A model generated the notes under the pieces. It had not been told where the DNA came from and did not search any database. It saw only the letters and a list, made by a program, of their open reading frames with translations. A DNA stretch of 64,000 nucleotides from Piscicola geometra (taxonomy: Eukaryota; Annelida; Clitellata; Hirudinida; Piscicolidae). A program made the translations under genes and the position numbers. Location of the stretch: assembly GCA_943735955.1 (NCBI GenBank), contig OX030955.1, positions 2,393,234 through 2,457,233 on the forward strand, read 5' to 3'. Positions 25,137-37,952 of this stretch are shown in pieces (the first letter of the stretch is position 1; each line of letters starts with the position of its first letter).

Positions 25137-26970
25137 ACGCTATATACAGGTTATCTATTTCTTACTGCGATAATTGATATCATGGAATTAAAAGCTCAAT
25201 CTAATTTTCAAATTAGTTTTTAGGCTTCAACATATGAAAAAAATATTTAAAAAAACTTCAGTTGAGCGTTTTTCAAAACGTATTACAAACCACTATTTAA
25301 TTATACATATCGATAAAAATATATTAACGACTGAAAAGAAGCTCGTGAGAGCGAGGGAACCACTAAGTTCGATCCGCATCCTTGATTAATGAGGATCGAT
25401 GGGAACTAGTAACAACCCTGAAAATAACACAAAATTATACTTTTCATACTTATTATGTATTCAAAATCCATTTTAATCATGAATGAATATTTTATATTCG
25501 ATAGAAGTTTCCTAATGTATTTATTCCTAATGAGGCATCTATTATTTGCTTTAAATATATATATTGTGGTAAATCATGGCAACCATCTTTCCTTCATCAT
25601 CACTATTAATATCCTCACGATTATATTTTTGAAGATAAAACCCTAATTTGAATGAAAATAAATTCAAAATAAAAATCAGAGCATGGAAGAGCTGCTAATA
25701 ATAGACCGCTTGTGCTCGCGTTTCAACGCCTGGAAGCATGATGAAAAGATTGCTTTGATTTAATTGATAAAAAAATATATTTTGTGTTAACATTGCAAAG
25801 TATAGAAATCGTAATTGCGAGTAGTGGTTAATACATATACAGTTTGAAGGTGTTTCGTGTATTTTGTATTTCCAGATTTTTGCTGCATTGCGCGCAGTGT
25901 GTACTTTTAGGGGTTGTTTTGGATGTATGTTGTATACAATTATGTCAAGCATATGGTGGCAACCAAAAATAAGCGTATGCTTTTTGGTCGCTGGATGAAT
26001 CGCTTTTTGTATGCAAAATGTGTAGAACTCAAAAATTTATTGTTCCATTCAAATACATTTCGATATTTTAAAATAATATTTGAACAATTTTATGATTAAT
26101 ATATTTCTAAATAGTGCTTTTAGATGTATTTCAAAATAATTTCAAACATTTATTAGACTGAAATGTCTCGGAAAAAGATCAAACGGTAATTGAAACCACT
26201 ATTTGAAGACTACTAAAGAGCTTTTTTAATCACTGGTTCGCTTACACGTTTATGCAGTATAAAAATTACACGTTGAGTCCCATTCTGACGATTTATGGCA
26301 TTCGCTCATAAAACATCAACTTAATCTAATCGTTTAAGATGAAATAATATAGGATTATAAGCAAAACTCAAACCATTATTCTATTTTATTAAAATTTTTG
26401 AAAAATATTTTTTACAACATTTTTTTACTTATACAATTTAGTTTATTGTTTTTTAAAACCATTTTGAATCAAGGCATTTGCCCAAGAAAAATTAAAAGCA
26501 ACTGCTATTGGAAAAAGACGAATTAATTCTTTTCGTTTTTTCGGAGAAAATAAAAAGACATCTAAGAATTTTTGTTGTTGAAATGTCTTAATACTCAATA
26601 ATCAGTGAACCATAATAATAAAAAATTTATTACCATTTTTATCGATTATTTTGTTATGATTACCACTTTTCTGAAGGCTCAGAAAGATTTTAAAGCGATT
26701 AAAAGAAATAGTGGTGAGATGATTTAAGTCTCAAAACCCGAAAAAACTCACGTGTTTTGAATTTCTTCAGTCAAGATCAAAGGAAAAGATTTAAAAATAG
26801 TGCTTACAAAATGATTATGATGAATTTCGCAAAAACATATACGAGTGTATTTCTTCGGACGTGCTAAGGAAGCCAACAAAATCAGAGCAACTAATTTCAA
26901 GTAAACGTGTTTCAAGTAAACTTTTTGAAAAAATTTATTGGTAGTTTTTCTTATTTTTTACAAATTCTAG

Positions 26971-27306
26971 AGCTCGCAAAAGTGGCTGACTTGGAAGCCT
27001 TCAGAACTGAGAACAACGACACCGCTAGTAGCCAAAACAAAGTCAAGATCTGTAACTACTCCACTATTTGGAACCAACTCTAGCACTAACAACTTTATAA
27101 CGCCACACGCCACACAAGCTTCACTACAGCGAAATGATCCACACTACCCCGCTTGTGCCTTTACAGCACAGCTCCCATGCATATCACTGCATATCTCTCC
27201 TCATACTCTCTCTAATACCCTCCTATACAAGCGTCACTGCATATGCCATACACATTTCTATCATATATTAAAACTTGGCAATGTGATGTGTTTTAACGGC
27301 GCTTAA
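26971..27306 (+). CDS. Possible terminal exon, unknown product
   Basis: A strong acceptor (long T tract, TTCTAG ending at 26970) precedes 111 open codons ending in TAA at 27304. The segment is clearly GC-richer than its surroundings and its first part, ELRTTTPLVAKTKSRSVTTP, has ordinary protein composition; the later part is His/Cys-rich. There is no in-frame Met except near the end, so it can only be an internal-to-terminal exon. No partner exon was found and the product is not recognised. Confidence 0.22.
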   Translation, partial: SSQKWLTWKPSELRTTTPLVAKTKSRSVTTPLFGTNSSTNNFITPHATQASLQRNDPHYPACAFTAQLPCISLHISPHTLSNTLLYKRHCICHTHFYHILKLGNVMCFNGA

Positions 27307-29093
27307 TATCGTTTAATAAATTGCGTCAAAGGCGCCTAAATTAAACTGTTCGTACGTGTGTTGGTATGCCCGAGTGCAAGATAGCAGATGCTGGTCGATA
27401 CTAAGGGATAGACAGGTGTACGAGGAACGCCAATATGTGCTACACGCCACAAGGCAATATTGATGAGACTGGCTATTTATAAAGCAAAAAGCCTTCAAGT
27501 GGAAAACCAACAAAACGTATTGAGACAGAAGAAGAGAAAAAATCGAAATGATGAGACGGGCTTTGATGATGATGAAAACAGGGAAAAGTTGATAAATTGA
27601 ATGATAATATATTCTTTTTAAAAATTAATATTAGTATAAAGATGATTATGCTGATGATGTATTATTACATTAGCTGCTTCGGAATACATGGAAAAATATG
27701 CAGCTCTTTGATTAATTTCTTATCTAATTTTAATCTATGAAAATTGTTAAAATAATTTTTTTCCTTTTACATTTAGATTCTTTTGATCACTTCTATAATA
27801 TTTTTCTTGCAATTTCCCACTTTTAATTTCCCATCATACCTCAACCTATCACAGAGTGTAAAAAAATACCCCAATTAAAAGGTATCCTTGATGCGCGATG
27901 ACGTCAGAATTGTTTTTTTCTTTTTTTTAATTATATGTGAATTTTTTATATATTTTTATTTGCTTGATCAAACAGACAATAAATAAGTGATATTGTTATA
28001 ATTTATTTATTTAACCACCATTTTGATAATTGTCTTCAACCTACCTGAAGATAAATATATTCCAGTTTTATTATGTTTTTTTAATCTTATTTTAAAATAT
28101 TTTATTTTTACTTTTATTTAAGATATTTTATAATAATTTTAATAAAAATCTTTTTTACTGTATCATCGAAAAAGTTTCCGACTATTAATTAGAAAAAATT
28201 TGATTTATTTCTGAAAACTTTGCCTACAGAAGAAAACTAAGGCAAGACCTTGAATACATAACGTTAGCGAACTACTTGTGTCTGCTTTAGATCCAGCCCT
28301 TGTTCTATGATAGCTATCATATTTCGCTTCAATCGTCAAAATAGGACAAAATAAAAGTCAGGAAAAAGCGTAATACAATATCAAAGTTTTACAAGTTTTT
28401 TAAGTAAAATAATCATTTTGAAGATGATGTTGAGGATGAATATCTTGCAGTAACATATGCTACATCAGTTTATGAACATCAATCCATTAACACAGATATG
28501 CCATAATTTTCGTAATGGTTTTATTTCTTATCAATACCATTTTGTAAAATGTTTTCCAATATTTTTATTTATTTATAATATAATATGTTATTTTGAAACA
28601 AAAGTTTTTCATTTTATGAACTTAATCACTTAACTTATTAGAACGTTATTTTTTGTGCTGTTTAGATCAAATAATGTATATTTTTTTACAATTTTTTTTA
28701 TTTTTACATTCAAAAATCAAAAATTGTATAATCAAAGCACATTTATTTTTTGCATAATTCAAACGTTTCAAACTTTAGCATAAACATCTGATAGGAAAAA
28801 AATGGTTAGAATATAGTAAATATATAAATAAAACTAAAACAATAGAAAATAAATACTATCGAATTGCTGATTATAAAAAGGAAAAAAATACAAAACAATA
28901 TGCATTCGAAAAAAACTTTTAACAACATTTTTTTCTGCAATGGAAAATTAATAAGTTCACAGTTTAAAATAATACAAAAACAATATGCTATTGAAAAATA
29001 TAGAATAAAAAAATAAAATATATTATACTGCTTGATTGCATTGCATAAAGCACTTTTCTGGTGACATAATTAACAAAAAATAAAATCCATTGA

Positions 29094-29204
29094 TCAGAGC
29101 TCACTTAAAAACTGTAGAAGCTCTTTGGCACGCCTAAAAAATAAGCGCCAATGCAGCATACGGCGATATTCTTCCTTTGGAGGAACAGCAACCGAAGTAC
29201 TGAT
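29094..29204 (-). CDS. Possible terminal exon, unknown product
   Basis: Thirty-six codons are open only on this strand, ending at TGA 29094-29096. The peptide includes PPKEEYRRMLHWRLFFRRAK and looks like a charged helix. An AG lies just upstream but without a good pyrimidine tract. It may be an isolated exon or a remnant of a dispersed repeat. Confidence 0.18.
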   Translation of the reverse strand: MSTSVAVPPKEEYRRMLHWRLFFRRAKELLQFLSEL

Positions 29205-30694
29205 CTTTTTATGTAAATTTGGAATGACATTTTTGAATAATAAATATAATTAAAAGATATGTATTCTTTGTTTTATAATATTTTCAACAATATTAAAGAC
29301 CAAAAATACACTATATAAAAGAGTGAAAAATATTTGAGTATAGAAATTGTTATAAAAATGTGAAAAAAACGAAAAAAGTAAAAAATATTTGTTTCCTCAA
29401 CTGTTTGAGAACTTTTACATTGTCGTTATACACTATAAATGTCCTTTATTAATAAAAAAATTTGAAAATACCAAATTTTTTATTTAAAAAATCTGTGATA
29501 TATTGGATAATATAAATAAATGAATGAATTAAATAAAGAGGCGAGAATTTCATTGCATAGAATCTATTGTCTAGCTTCACAGCTTATTCATAAGCAAATA
29601 AAAGGCATGAAATACTTGAAAACATTCTCAACAGATGTTTTTATCAGTTATGCATAACTTATGCTTGTTACTTATTAATTTAAAATTTTAAAGGTTGACG
29701 TCAATATATATGAAAGAAGTAATGAATCACTAAAGCTTTTAATAACATTCTTGTTATAAAGATATATTATATATTATATAGAACAAAAACATTAAATATT
29801 AAAAATATTATTATTGATGGAATCTATTTAAATATTCAGGGATTCTCAACAATGCTGTAACATTAGAATTCATATTAATAAAAAATGTTTTCCGATGAGT
29901 AAAAATTCAATTAATTAATTCGATTTACAAAACGATGAATAATTCAAGTAGAATCTTTATAAATATTTTAGCCTCAGCAGCAAATTACGCAGTTAATTAT
30001 CCAAATCAAACATTTACCTTCACAAGAGCTACCACAAGATTCCTTAAAAAGTCATAATAATCTATACAAACCACTCCAAAGACCATTATAAAGCTATTCT
30101 AATTTTTCACTATAAACAAGCCGCATACCACTATAATAATTTCGGCCCCTAATCACACGACAGACAAATTGCTAGATCAAAACAACCACTATGCCGGAAT
30201 TTGAATGGCGATGACGCTGGTGATGTGATGAGGCTGATAGGGATTATTTTAATGATGTTGATGATGATAGCGGGATGCTGATGGTGATGATGATGATGAT
30301 CTTACAGAAAAAATGCTCGAGTGGAAGCTTAGATTAAAAAGATGAGTTGGTAATTAATGGTCCAGTTTTTCTGGTAGCCTTCATTCGTTCACCTAATCCT
30401 CTCTTCCTATAATAAGTTTTATTTGTTTTTTTCCCCATAAATTCTTCCATTCATCGACGCAGTCATTTATTTTTTCCCATTTAATTTTTAAAACTTTCCA
30501 AACTACTCACGCCAGCTCGATGATCCAAAAACCCTCTTTTATGCATCTCCCTGGCTCCCACAAGCACCGCCCATTCATTTCACATGCGTTTACTATTCAA
30601 TTTTGTAAAATACTTTTCAGTTTGAAAGTGGAGATGATAAAAATATTCCACAAAATGGCAAGTCAAACAAAGTTACATATTTTTTTTATCTTGG

Positions 30695-30857
30695 CACACA
30701 CACGCAAACACACACACACACCCACACACACAAACACACACACGGACACACACACGGACACGCACACGCACACACACGCACGCACACAAACACACACACA
30801 CAAGCACAAACACACACACACACACCCAAGCACACACACACAAACACACACACACAC
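30695..30857. repeat. (AC)n microsatellite
   Basis: About 160 bp of CA dinucleotides with scattered G and AA interruptions. Open frames across it are artefacts of the repeat. Confidence 0.9.
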
Positions 30858-31351
30858 TCGTCCTCTAACCAGGTTGTCTTCAGTCTAGTATAATATCGAT
30901 CGATGCGTACAAGAAATTTTTAAATCAGCTTTCCTGACCTTCCAAGGAGATTATTCTTTTATTTAATAATGAAAAACTTATTTTGGCCTCTGTTTTCTAT
31001 TATGTATTCATTTTTTTATGTGTATAAATCGTTTCGCCTAATAAGACAACGTTAGTTTAAAAAAAATTCCAAGGTATATAAGTGCATACGTTTGATTATA
31101 GAAAATTCTGACTACCACCCTAAAAAATACTATTTTATTGTTGGAATCATATCAAAAAACGTTTATACTTCGTTTTTCGGCTGATTTAATTCGATTCTCT
31201 AATGTATCCATCTCATTAACCCATTAACGCATGACTCAAAGGAATTAATTAATTTTTCTACAGTTTATTGAAAAACTGATTCTAAAAAATAAAATCAAAA
31301 AATAAGTCTGAAATATTTTATGCAAAAAAAGTTATGATGAAAATAAAAAAT

Positions 31352-32957
31352 GTCCTTAAAAAAGGACACTATGCATTGCTACTCACGGTAATCACGATTC
31401 GTGGTAGATGCTGAAGCACTCCAAATGTAAAGCTACATTACATTTAAGGCATTTCTTTTCCACTTTCTTTCCACATTACTTGCATCTTTTTTGGCCATCT
31501 TCAATTTTACCAATAAAATGATCTTTTCCATCGTATCGGACCTCTGCAACACGCTTTTAGCTAACTTCATGGATTTTTTTTTTCTTTTTTGATCTGTTTG
31601 AAACCATATGAAAAAATTATAAGTATTTCAGTATAACATGGAGTGTCTTTTGGTAAGCATTTTATTAGTTTAGATACCACTGATCCACCAAGTCCTAATT
31701 CGCTATTGAACTCTTCCGAGGCTCCTTGATACGGGTAACAGGTTACCCAATACCCAAGCCTATTATTTAGACACCAAACTTTATATCCAAACCTTATGGG
31801 TTTTCCTCTGATAAACTGTTTTGATGAATGCCTTCCATAATATGGCACCATTGATTCCTCAATCGCCAAATGACATTCTTTGGGCCAAAATTTGAGAAAT
31901 CTTTCATTCATAGCATCAAATAATGGACGCACTTTGGCCATCTTGTCTAACTTATTAATTTTCTTATTGTCATTGCAATGCAAATATCTTAATAACTCTT
32001 CAAATCTGTTCACAGTCATAGCATTGCTTACAGCTAGATTGTGTACATCGTCGCTCTGTTCCCAGTACATCCTGCGCTTTGCCAAAGGAACATAACCTGA
32101 AAGCATGAGTAAAGCCAGCACCACTCTATATTCATTTTCAGTAGCATTCAGCTGTTTTAGTTTTTGGCTGTCATATAAATTTGACATGTCTGTTATTAGC
32201 TTGATGACTGGTACATCCAAAAATAAATTAAACAATGTGAGAGGAAACATTTTTTCTAAAATTGGTTTGTCCTCGGAACTATTATCTGCCAATAATCCAA
32301 TTTTTTTAGCTGGCCTTTTTACAGCAGTTTCTTTTCTACTTATAGTGGTTTTCTCTTCCCCGATTTTGGAAATTACTATTTCTGCTTCTGCATTTAGCTG
32401 GTTTCTTGAAAAATTATCTAGGGTACCTTCACCATCCTCGGGTTCACTATCCTCATCAGAGCAGTTTGGGTCAGTAGAAGGAATCATGACTATATCTGCT
32501 GAAAAGAAATCATTGTCATCTTCCAAAATACTAATGACTTCATGAAGAGCGAATCTGAAAATAATTGTTTTTACCATCTGTATTACTGCATAGTGTCCTT
32601 AAAAAAGGACACTCAATAAAACACAGTTTTTGGAAATAATATTACATGTAAAATGAAATTTATTTTAAAATAAGATATAAGAATGAATAACAATGGAATA
32701 ATATTATAAATCATAAATGGTAGACATTAAATAAAATTATAACTAACTTTTTTTCATGAGCCATGACAAAAACACAAAAAATTTAGTTATCGCCTTGAAA
32801 AATCAGAATATCGAAACAATTTATCAATTTCAAATCACAAAAAAAATTTTTTTAAAGACTTCAGTTTATATAAGACAGGATTAGTTGCAAAGATAATAAA
32901 TATAATCAAGATAACTATTATAAAAAAAACTTGTTATTGCTGTCCTTAAAAAAGGAC
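31352..32957. repeat. Three identical 16-bp palindromes inside the piggyBac element
   Basis: GTCCTTAAAAAAGGAC occurs at 31352-31367, 32595-32610 and 32942-32957. It is a near-perfect palindrome with GTCCTT arms. One copy is 16 bp from the right end, one lies just upstream of exon 2 of the transposase, and one lies about 130 bp in from the left end. Subterminal transposase sites or a hairpin signal are possible; both are inference. Confidence 0.8.
31392..32764 (-). pseudogene. piggyBac transposase (PGBD2/3-like), defective
   Basis: A tiny first exon, 32764-32748 (MAHEKK), has a GTTAGT donor and joins in frame to 32554 onward (FALHEVISILEDDNDF). The second exon shows the typical acidic N-terminus, YVPLAKRRMYWEQSDDVHN and KQFIRGKPIRFGYKVW. 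The position of the first catalytic Asp reads AIEESMVPY, with Glu in place of the usual Asp of the DE(S/F)MVP motif. The frame ends at 31567 shortly after CYTEIL, where the central catalytic region should begin. A remnant of the C-terminal zinc-binding domain follows at 31560-31392 (RYDGKDHFIGKIEDGQKRCK, an in-frame TAA, then CGKKVEKKCLKCNVALHLEC). A large internal deletion, the stop and the Asp change make it inactive. Confidence 0.88.
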
Positions 32958-32977
32958 AGTATGCGTTAATGGGTTAA

Positions 32978-35900
32978 CCATTTTTCTAGTCATTAACGTT
33001 TAAAAGTAGGCTTTGAGATTCTGAATAAATCAAGAGAAAAAATTCCAAAAAAGACTGTTTAGGGTATTTCTGCAAATTGGTATATTAGTAATATTGGTAA
33101 TATTATTACGTCGATTGTATGCCAATGTGTAAACAATAACTGTCTTAATTGCATGTAGAGTTGAAAAGCGTGTTCGCACGCAATGGACAAATAAACAGGA
33201 CATGAAAGAGAGATAACATATGCAATATCAGCTAACATATTGCAACGATGCTACTAATGAAGGATAGGAAGGGAATACCAGTAAGAACCTGAGATAATCG
33301 CCAAAAACAATAATGATGTAATTATCCTTATTCTTTAGAAGATGATGATCACAGTTGCAGTATTTAATTGCTTCAGGAAATTACGGTCCTTGATGGTTGT
33401 GATGGGTGTGCTGGTGATAAGGTGGGGTTCAATTACTAAATTAACCATTTATGAAAACGTTATGTAATATTGTTTACATCATTTTATTTTCTAAAAGTAT
33501 TTTTGACTTGTGATGACGCAGTTTGTCATTGACATCTCAATGAACGACAAATCGCTAGTTTTAGAGATCCGAGATTTGGGAGCTTGATAATATTATAAAT
33601 AAAAATGTTACTAATTTTAAATATAAATTTTTTTCCCGTTACCAAAAGAAAATTCGTTAATTATGCGTTTGTGAACGGTGACTATGAACAGCAACTGAGA
33701 GTATTGCTGCCTTGCAAGGTGTTTGAGTCACAAGATCTCAGTGGGTGGTGTTACCCTCTACGAAATAATGAATGAATTCTATTTATATTTATCAAAGCTA
33801 CATGGTTTAGTAATACAATATTGCCGAACAAAGCCTAGTTCTCAAGTGGTGTGAGCTTGTTTGAACTTCAAGACTTGTATCTCAACACACCATTACATCC
33901 CTACATAACCTCGCATAAACAGCCAAATAGATGTTTAAACTTTTTAAAAGAAGAATAGAAATCAAAAATTATAAATAATGAGAATAAGTTGAATGCTGAG
34001 TTGAATCAAGAGAATACTTAACTCCTAGATTACCGCCTTCATTTGACTTAGAGTAGTCCCACCGAAATAGTGTAGAAAAGCATTAAAATATTTTTTAAGC
34101 TTTATTAACATTTTTTTTATAAAATAATTTGTTCTCAAACTTCTCAGAATTCAACTTTAATTTAATTTTAGACATTAAATTATTTAAATTAAAGTAATGT
34201 GTTTTTCAAAGTTTAGCCACGGTTACATTTAGACCAATTTAAGTTTTTTCATATGATTAAAAGATATTTATTTAAAATTATTGATTTAATATAATTATTA
34301 TTTTAAGCTATTTCAGAGAGTTGGATTAGCATTTTTATTGTTATTGTACTATGAACTTGAAATAGATTTTAAGAAATGAAAATAGAACGTTCATTGATTT
34401 TAGAATGATTTAGTCTGAGATTCAATAATCAGTTATTTTTATTTAACATGAACATTCTTTTAGAAATTGTCTAGATTTTTATAAAAACATTTCAACATAA
34501 AAAGAAAATTTAATTAAATAAATATTAAAAGTATGTGAATAAATGTTTTTGCAGATTTAGAAATTTTTTCTCTATTTTTTTCGACGTCAAATCATATGAC
34601 AATATGATGATGAGTTAATATTTCAATTACAATTTTTAAAATTTGAGAAGTCTAGAAATAAGTTTACATTTATTTAAAAATTAAAAATGCGTTTAATATT
34701 TTTTTTCTCAAAAGTAATATAAATCAATATGTAAAAAAATTTGATGATCAAATTCGATTACAAATCTTGATGGAAAAAGAAAAATTCAGTATAAAATCAA
34801 TTTAATTAGGACCAAAATTATTATTTTCTAAAAAAAATTGCTCTTATATCAACTAACCTTTCGGATCGTATCCGTTTGGTTAGGAGATGAGGTTAAAAAT
34901 GAGATTATTTTTCTGTCACTTCCCCAATCTGGCAAAAATATTTAAAGTTCAAACTTTTCAAAGTTTTAAATGATCGTCTTGAATCGAAGTTTAACAATAC
35001 ACTAGAAATCTTTTTTAATTAAACAGTTTTATTAAAATATCCTTTATCTAGGATCTAATGTGCAGATTTTAAATTTTCAAATTTGAGAAGTTTAGCGTTG
35101 AGGCTTGCGTCTTTATCAACAGTTCTATACTCACCTGTCTCAGACCCTTCTTATATAACTCTAAATATTAATCACAATAATAATAATAAAAGGTAATTTG
35201 AATGATCCACACAAATAGCTAGTGAATATTAACGGAAAAAAAGATTTTTTTATTATAAAACGAAATGGTTTTTTATACAGTTATTTTATTAGTATAAATA
35301 GTTTTGTATGATTAATTTGGAAAACGATAAATTTTTATCAATTAATATTTATAAATAAAAACTATTGACAATAAAAGATTTGACAAGGCATTAGTTGAAT
35401 AACTATGTATGATAATAATAGGATTCTAACAATGTTATATTATAACTTACAAAGTTCTGAAACCGGATCTTAACTAAAAATAACAATTGTAGCCAAAAAT
35501 ACTTCATAAAAAAGCTATGAACCTGTCCTCCGTTACTTATTCCACGAATCTGAAATAAAAGCACAAAAAGTCGTGGCAGACCGAGGATGTCACATCGACA
35601 ACAGACAGCCACGCATGAAGTCAACCAGTTAAAATTATAAGCAGAAAAAATAAAACTGCGGAGAAGTCATTTCAACGTTCCGCTAAACGAGATATCTTTT
35701 GACCTCTTATCTGCGCCCCTCAATGAAAATGATATTTAAAAAAATTCTGTTCACTCTTCGTCAGCTTTCTTTCAGTGTTTGTTTAACTGTAGCAAAATCA
35801 TAAATAAATTTTTTTTCAAGTAGCAAACACAACAACAGCTTATTAATAACTACTACAGAAGCTATAACAACCGCCACACTAACAGCTAACACAGCAACAG

Positions 35901-37284
35901 CTACAATAGTAACTATAAAATCAGCTACAACAATAGAATAAGTAAGAACAACTTTGAACAACTGAAATTCTTATCGATATAACTGTGCGGGTGTTTCATT
36001 CACCATGGTGTAATCATTGAATGAATGGCGGAATCCATGAAATTTAACGAATGGATTTATTTAATGGTTAAATGGATGAATTTATATGAAAAGGAATTAA
36101 TTAATATAAAAATGGATGAACTAAATAATCAATCTCTTAGAGAGAGAATAGATGATGTAGATAATAATAAATTGATGAGTTGGTGCATTAAATAAAAAGA
36201 AACATTTCAATGAGATTTAAAAAATAATATTTTAAATAAAAATAAAAATTTCTTAGATTTATCCATCTTTAAAAATGCATTTCTATTTATTTAAATAATT
36301 CAAAATGTTGGTTTTATATCATTGAAATATATTGAACAAACTACATTTTCAAATTATAACTTAATTTTACATTTAAAAAAACTATTTTATCGTATCTTTT
36401 TTTATCCTTTAAAAGCTCAAATACTGTATCTTCAATTACATTTTATAAGTTATAAAGTATAACCTAGAGTTGTATGTTTTCTATGCGTTTTTAATTATTC
36501 TAAAGAAGGAATCATATCCAAAAAATTTTCATTATTCATTAATTTTCAAACGAGTTAATACATTCATAGCAAAAGACTTAAACTTTGTCGGTCAAATTCA
36601 GTTAAATGTGACTTGTCGGCCCAGATTTTTACAAATCATTTTTTAAATGTTATCAATTAATTTGAACATATTTAAAAAAATACATTTACAAAGACTACAA
36701 TATTTTAATGTTTCACTTTTTTTTTCATTGCACAAAAACGCTGCTTGTCTCCAAAACTCAGAAGAGAAGTTAGCAATCTTTCCGGAAACAAAAAAAGAAG
36801 CTAAGTAATATTTTATTTTTTATAATCCATTTTATATTTCAAATATTTTAATTACATATTCAAAACGGAAAATTTATCGGGTTTTGTCTTTCGACTTTCT
36901 GACTAAGTTTCAGCAGAAACCATTAGAAGAACTTCCACTATTTTATTTTCTCATTTTAAAATGAATTTTTTTAAAGAAAAAAATTATTCAACAATTAAAT
37001 GATACAATTAATTCTTTCTTTCTTATTCATCCGCTCCTTCACTCACTATTCTCTTTCACGAAATGTCAAGTGCCTCACATGATATAGCTTTTCTTTGAAG
37101 TAATTTGTATTCTCGACATTTACGATCTCAAAATAATAATAAACGCTTATAAATATTATTTTTATTATCATAATGATTCGAGAGATCATTTCAACTTTAT
37201 TTCTTTGACTACGTGTAAATAATAATAATAAAGAATGGCAAAAATGGTAAAATAAACTCAAACAACAAAAATGATGTAGGCGGT
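32978..37284. other. Noncoding AT-rich region
   Basis: No gene recognised. It contains low-complexity ACA/GCTACAA-rich sequence at about 35820-35945 and degenerate ATGGATGAAT-type sequence at about 36010-36120. Short open frames lack splice context or codon bias. Confidence 0.4.
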
Positions 37285-37294
37285 CGTCAACAAG

Positions 37295-37942
37295 GGTTCT
37301 AGGATAAAAAGTCTTCAGAATAAAAAGTCTTCAGAATAAAAAGTCTTCAGAATAAAAAGTCTTCAGAATAAAAAGTCTTCAGAATAAATAGTCTTCAAGA
37401 TAAAAAGTTTTCAGAATAAAAAGTCTTCAAGAAAAAATTCTTAAATAAATTAGTTTTTAAGAAAAAATACGTGATTAATACGTGATCCTTAAAACTTAAA
37501 GAATAAAATGTAATACTTTTATCTAATGTTTGCTATATATTTTTCGTTCAATCTTGATATAGAATTTGAATATTTATAAAAATTATTAACATTCATTAAA
37601 ATTAATAAAACGATATAAAAGACCTCTCTTCTTCCCGATTATTCTTTTCCTTTTGGGAGCTCTAACCACATTTCTCATCAATCTCTGAAAGTTTCATATC
37701 ATTTATTTAATATTTCCAACATGAGCTAAAAAATATGTTTAATAACTAGTAAGTTTTATTTATTTATTTATAACTTAAATTTGTTTTTTAAAATTATTTT
37801 ATATTAACTAAAATTAATAAAATGATATAACAAGTTTTTTTCAATGAAAATCTTTTCTTGAAGACTTTTTATTCTGTAGCCTTTCTATTCTGTAGACTTT
37901 TTATCCGAAGACTTTCATCCCGAAGACTTTTTATCCATTTAC
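37295..37942. mobile_element. Foldback-type element with minisatellite ends
   Basis: The left end (about 37301-37437) is an array of a 16-bp unit, AAAAGTCTTCAGAATA, repeated about eight times. The right end (about 37850-37936) is the same unit in inverted orientation, more diverged. The matching boundary word GGATAAAAAGTCTTC is found at both ends. A 10-bp direct repeat CGTCAACAAG flanks it (37285-37294 and 37943-37952), consistent with a target duplication of the size seen for foldback/Mutator-like elements. There is no coding capacity. Confidence 0.65.
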
Positions 37943-37952
37943 CGTCAACAAG

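Larger units (their letters stand above)
24718..31215. other. Gene-poor AT-rich region with simple repeats
   Basis: No complete gene is recognised. Three short open segments with good codon texture are listed separately. Clusters of GATGAT words near 27540-27660 and 30205-30300 are low-complexity. Other short open frames here look like chance. Confidence 0.4.
31220..32973 (-). mobile_element. piggyBac element, internally deleted
   Basis: Both ends are defined: 13-bp perfect terminal inverted repeats CCCATTAACGCAT (31220-31232 and, inverted, 32961-32973), each flanked by the TTAA target duplication (31216-31219 and 32974-32977) that is diagnostic of piggyBac. The 1,754-bp length is short for an autonomous member. 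Inside is a transposase reading frame on the minus strand that stops after the first part of the catalytic core and resumes only at the C-terminal Cys-rich tail. It is probably non-autonomous but could be mobilised by a related transposase if its ends are functional. Confidence 0.92.

Noticed and set aside
25320..25400. tRNA gene suggested by GTTCGATCC
   Set aside because: No acceptor or anticodon stem can be formed around the B-box-like word.
30520..30888. 122-codon frame with Thr-His repeats
   Set aside because: Most of it is the AC microsatellite, and the upstream part has no coding texture.
35761..35961. 66-codon hydrophobic frame on the minus strand
   Set aside because: It is antisense to low-complexity ACA/GCTACAA sequence, with no splice context.
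37301..37437. CRISPR-like array
   Set aside because: The 16-bp units are contiguous without unique spacers, the genome is eukaryotic, and inverted copies at the other end explain it as a foldback element.
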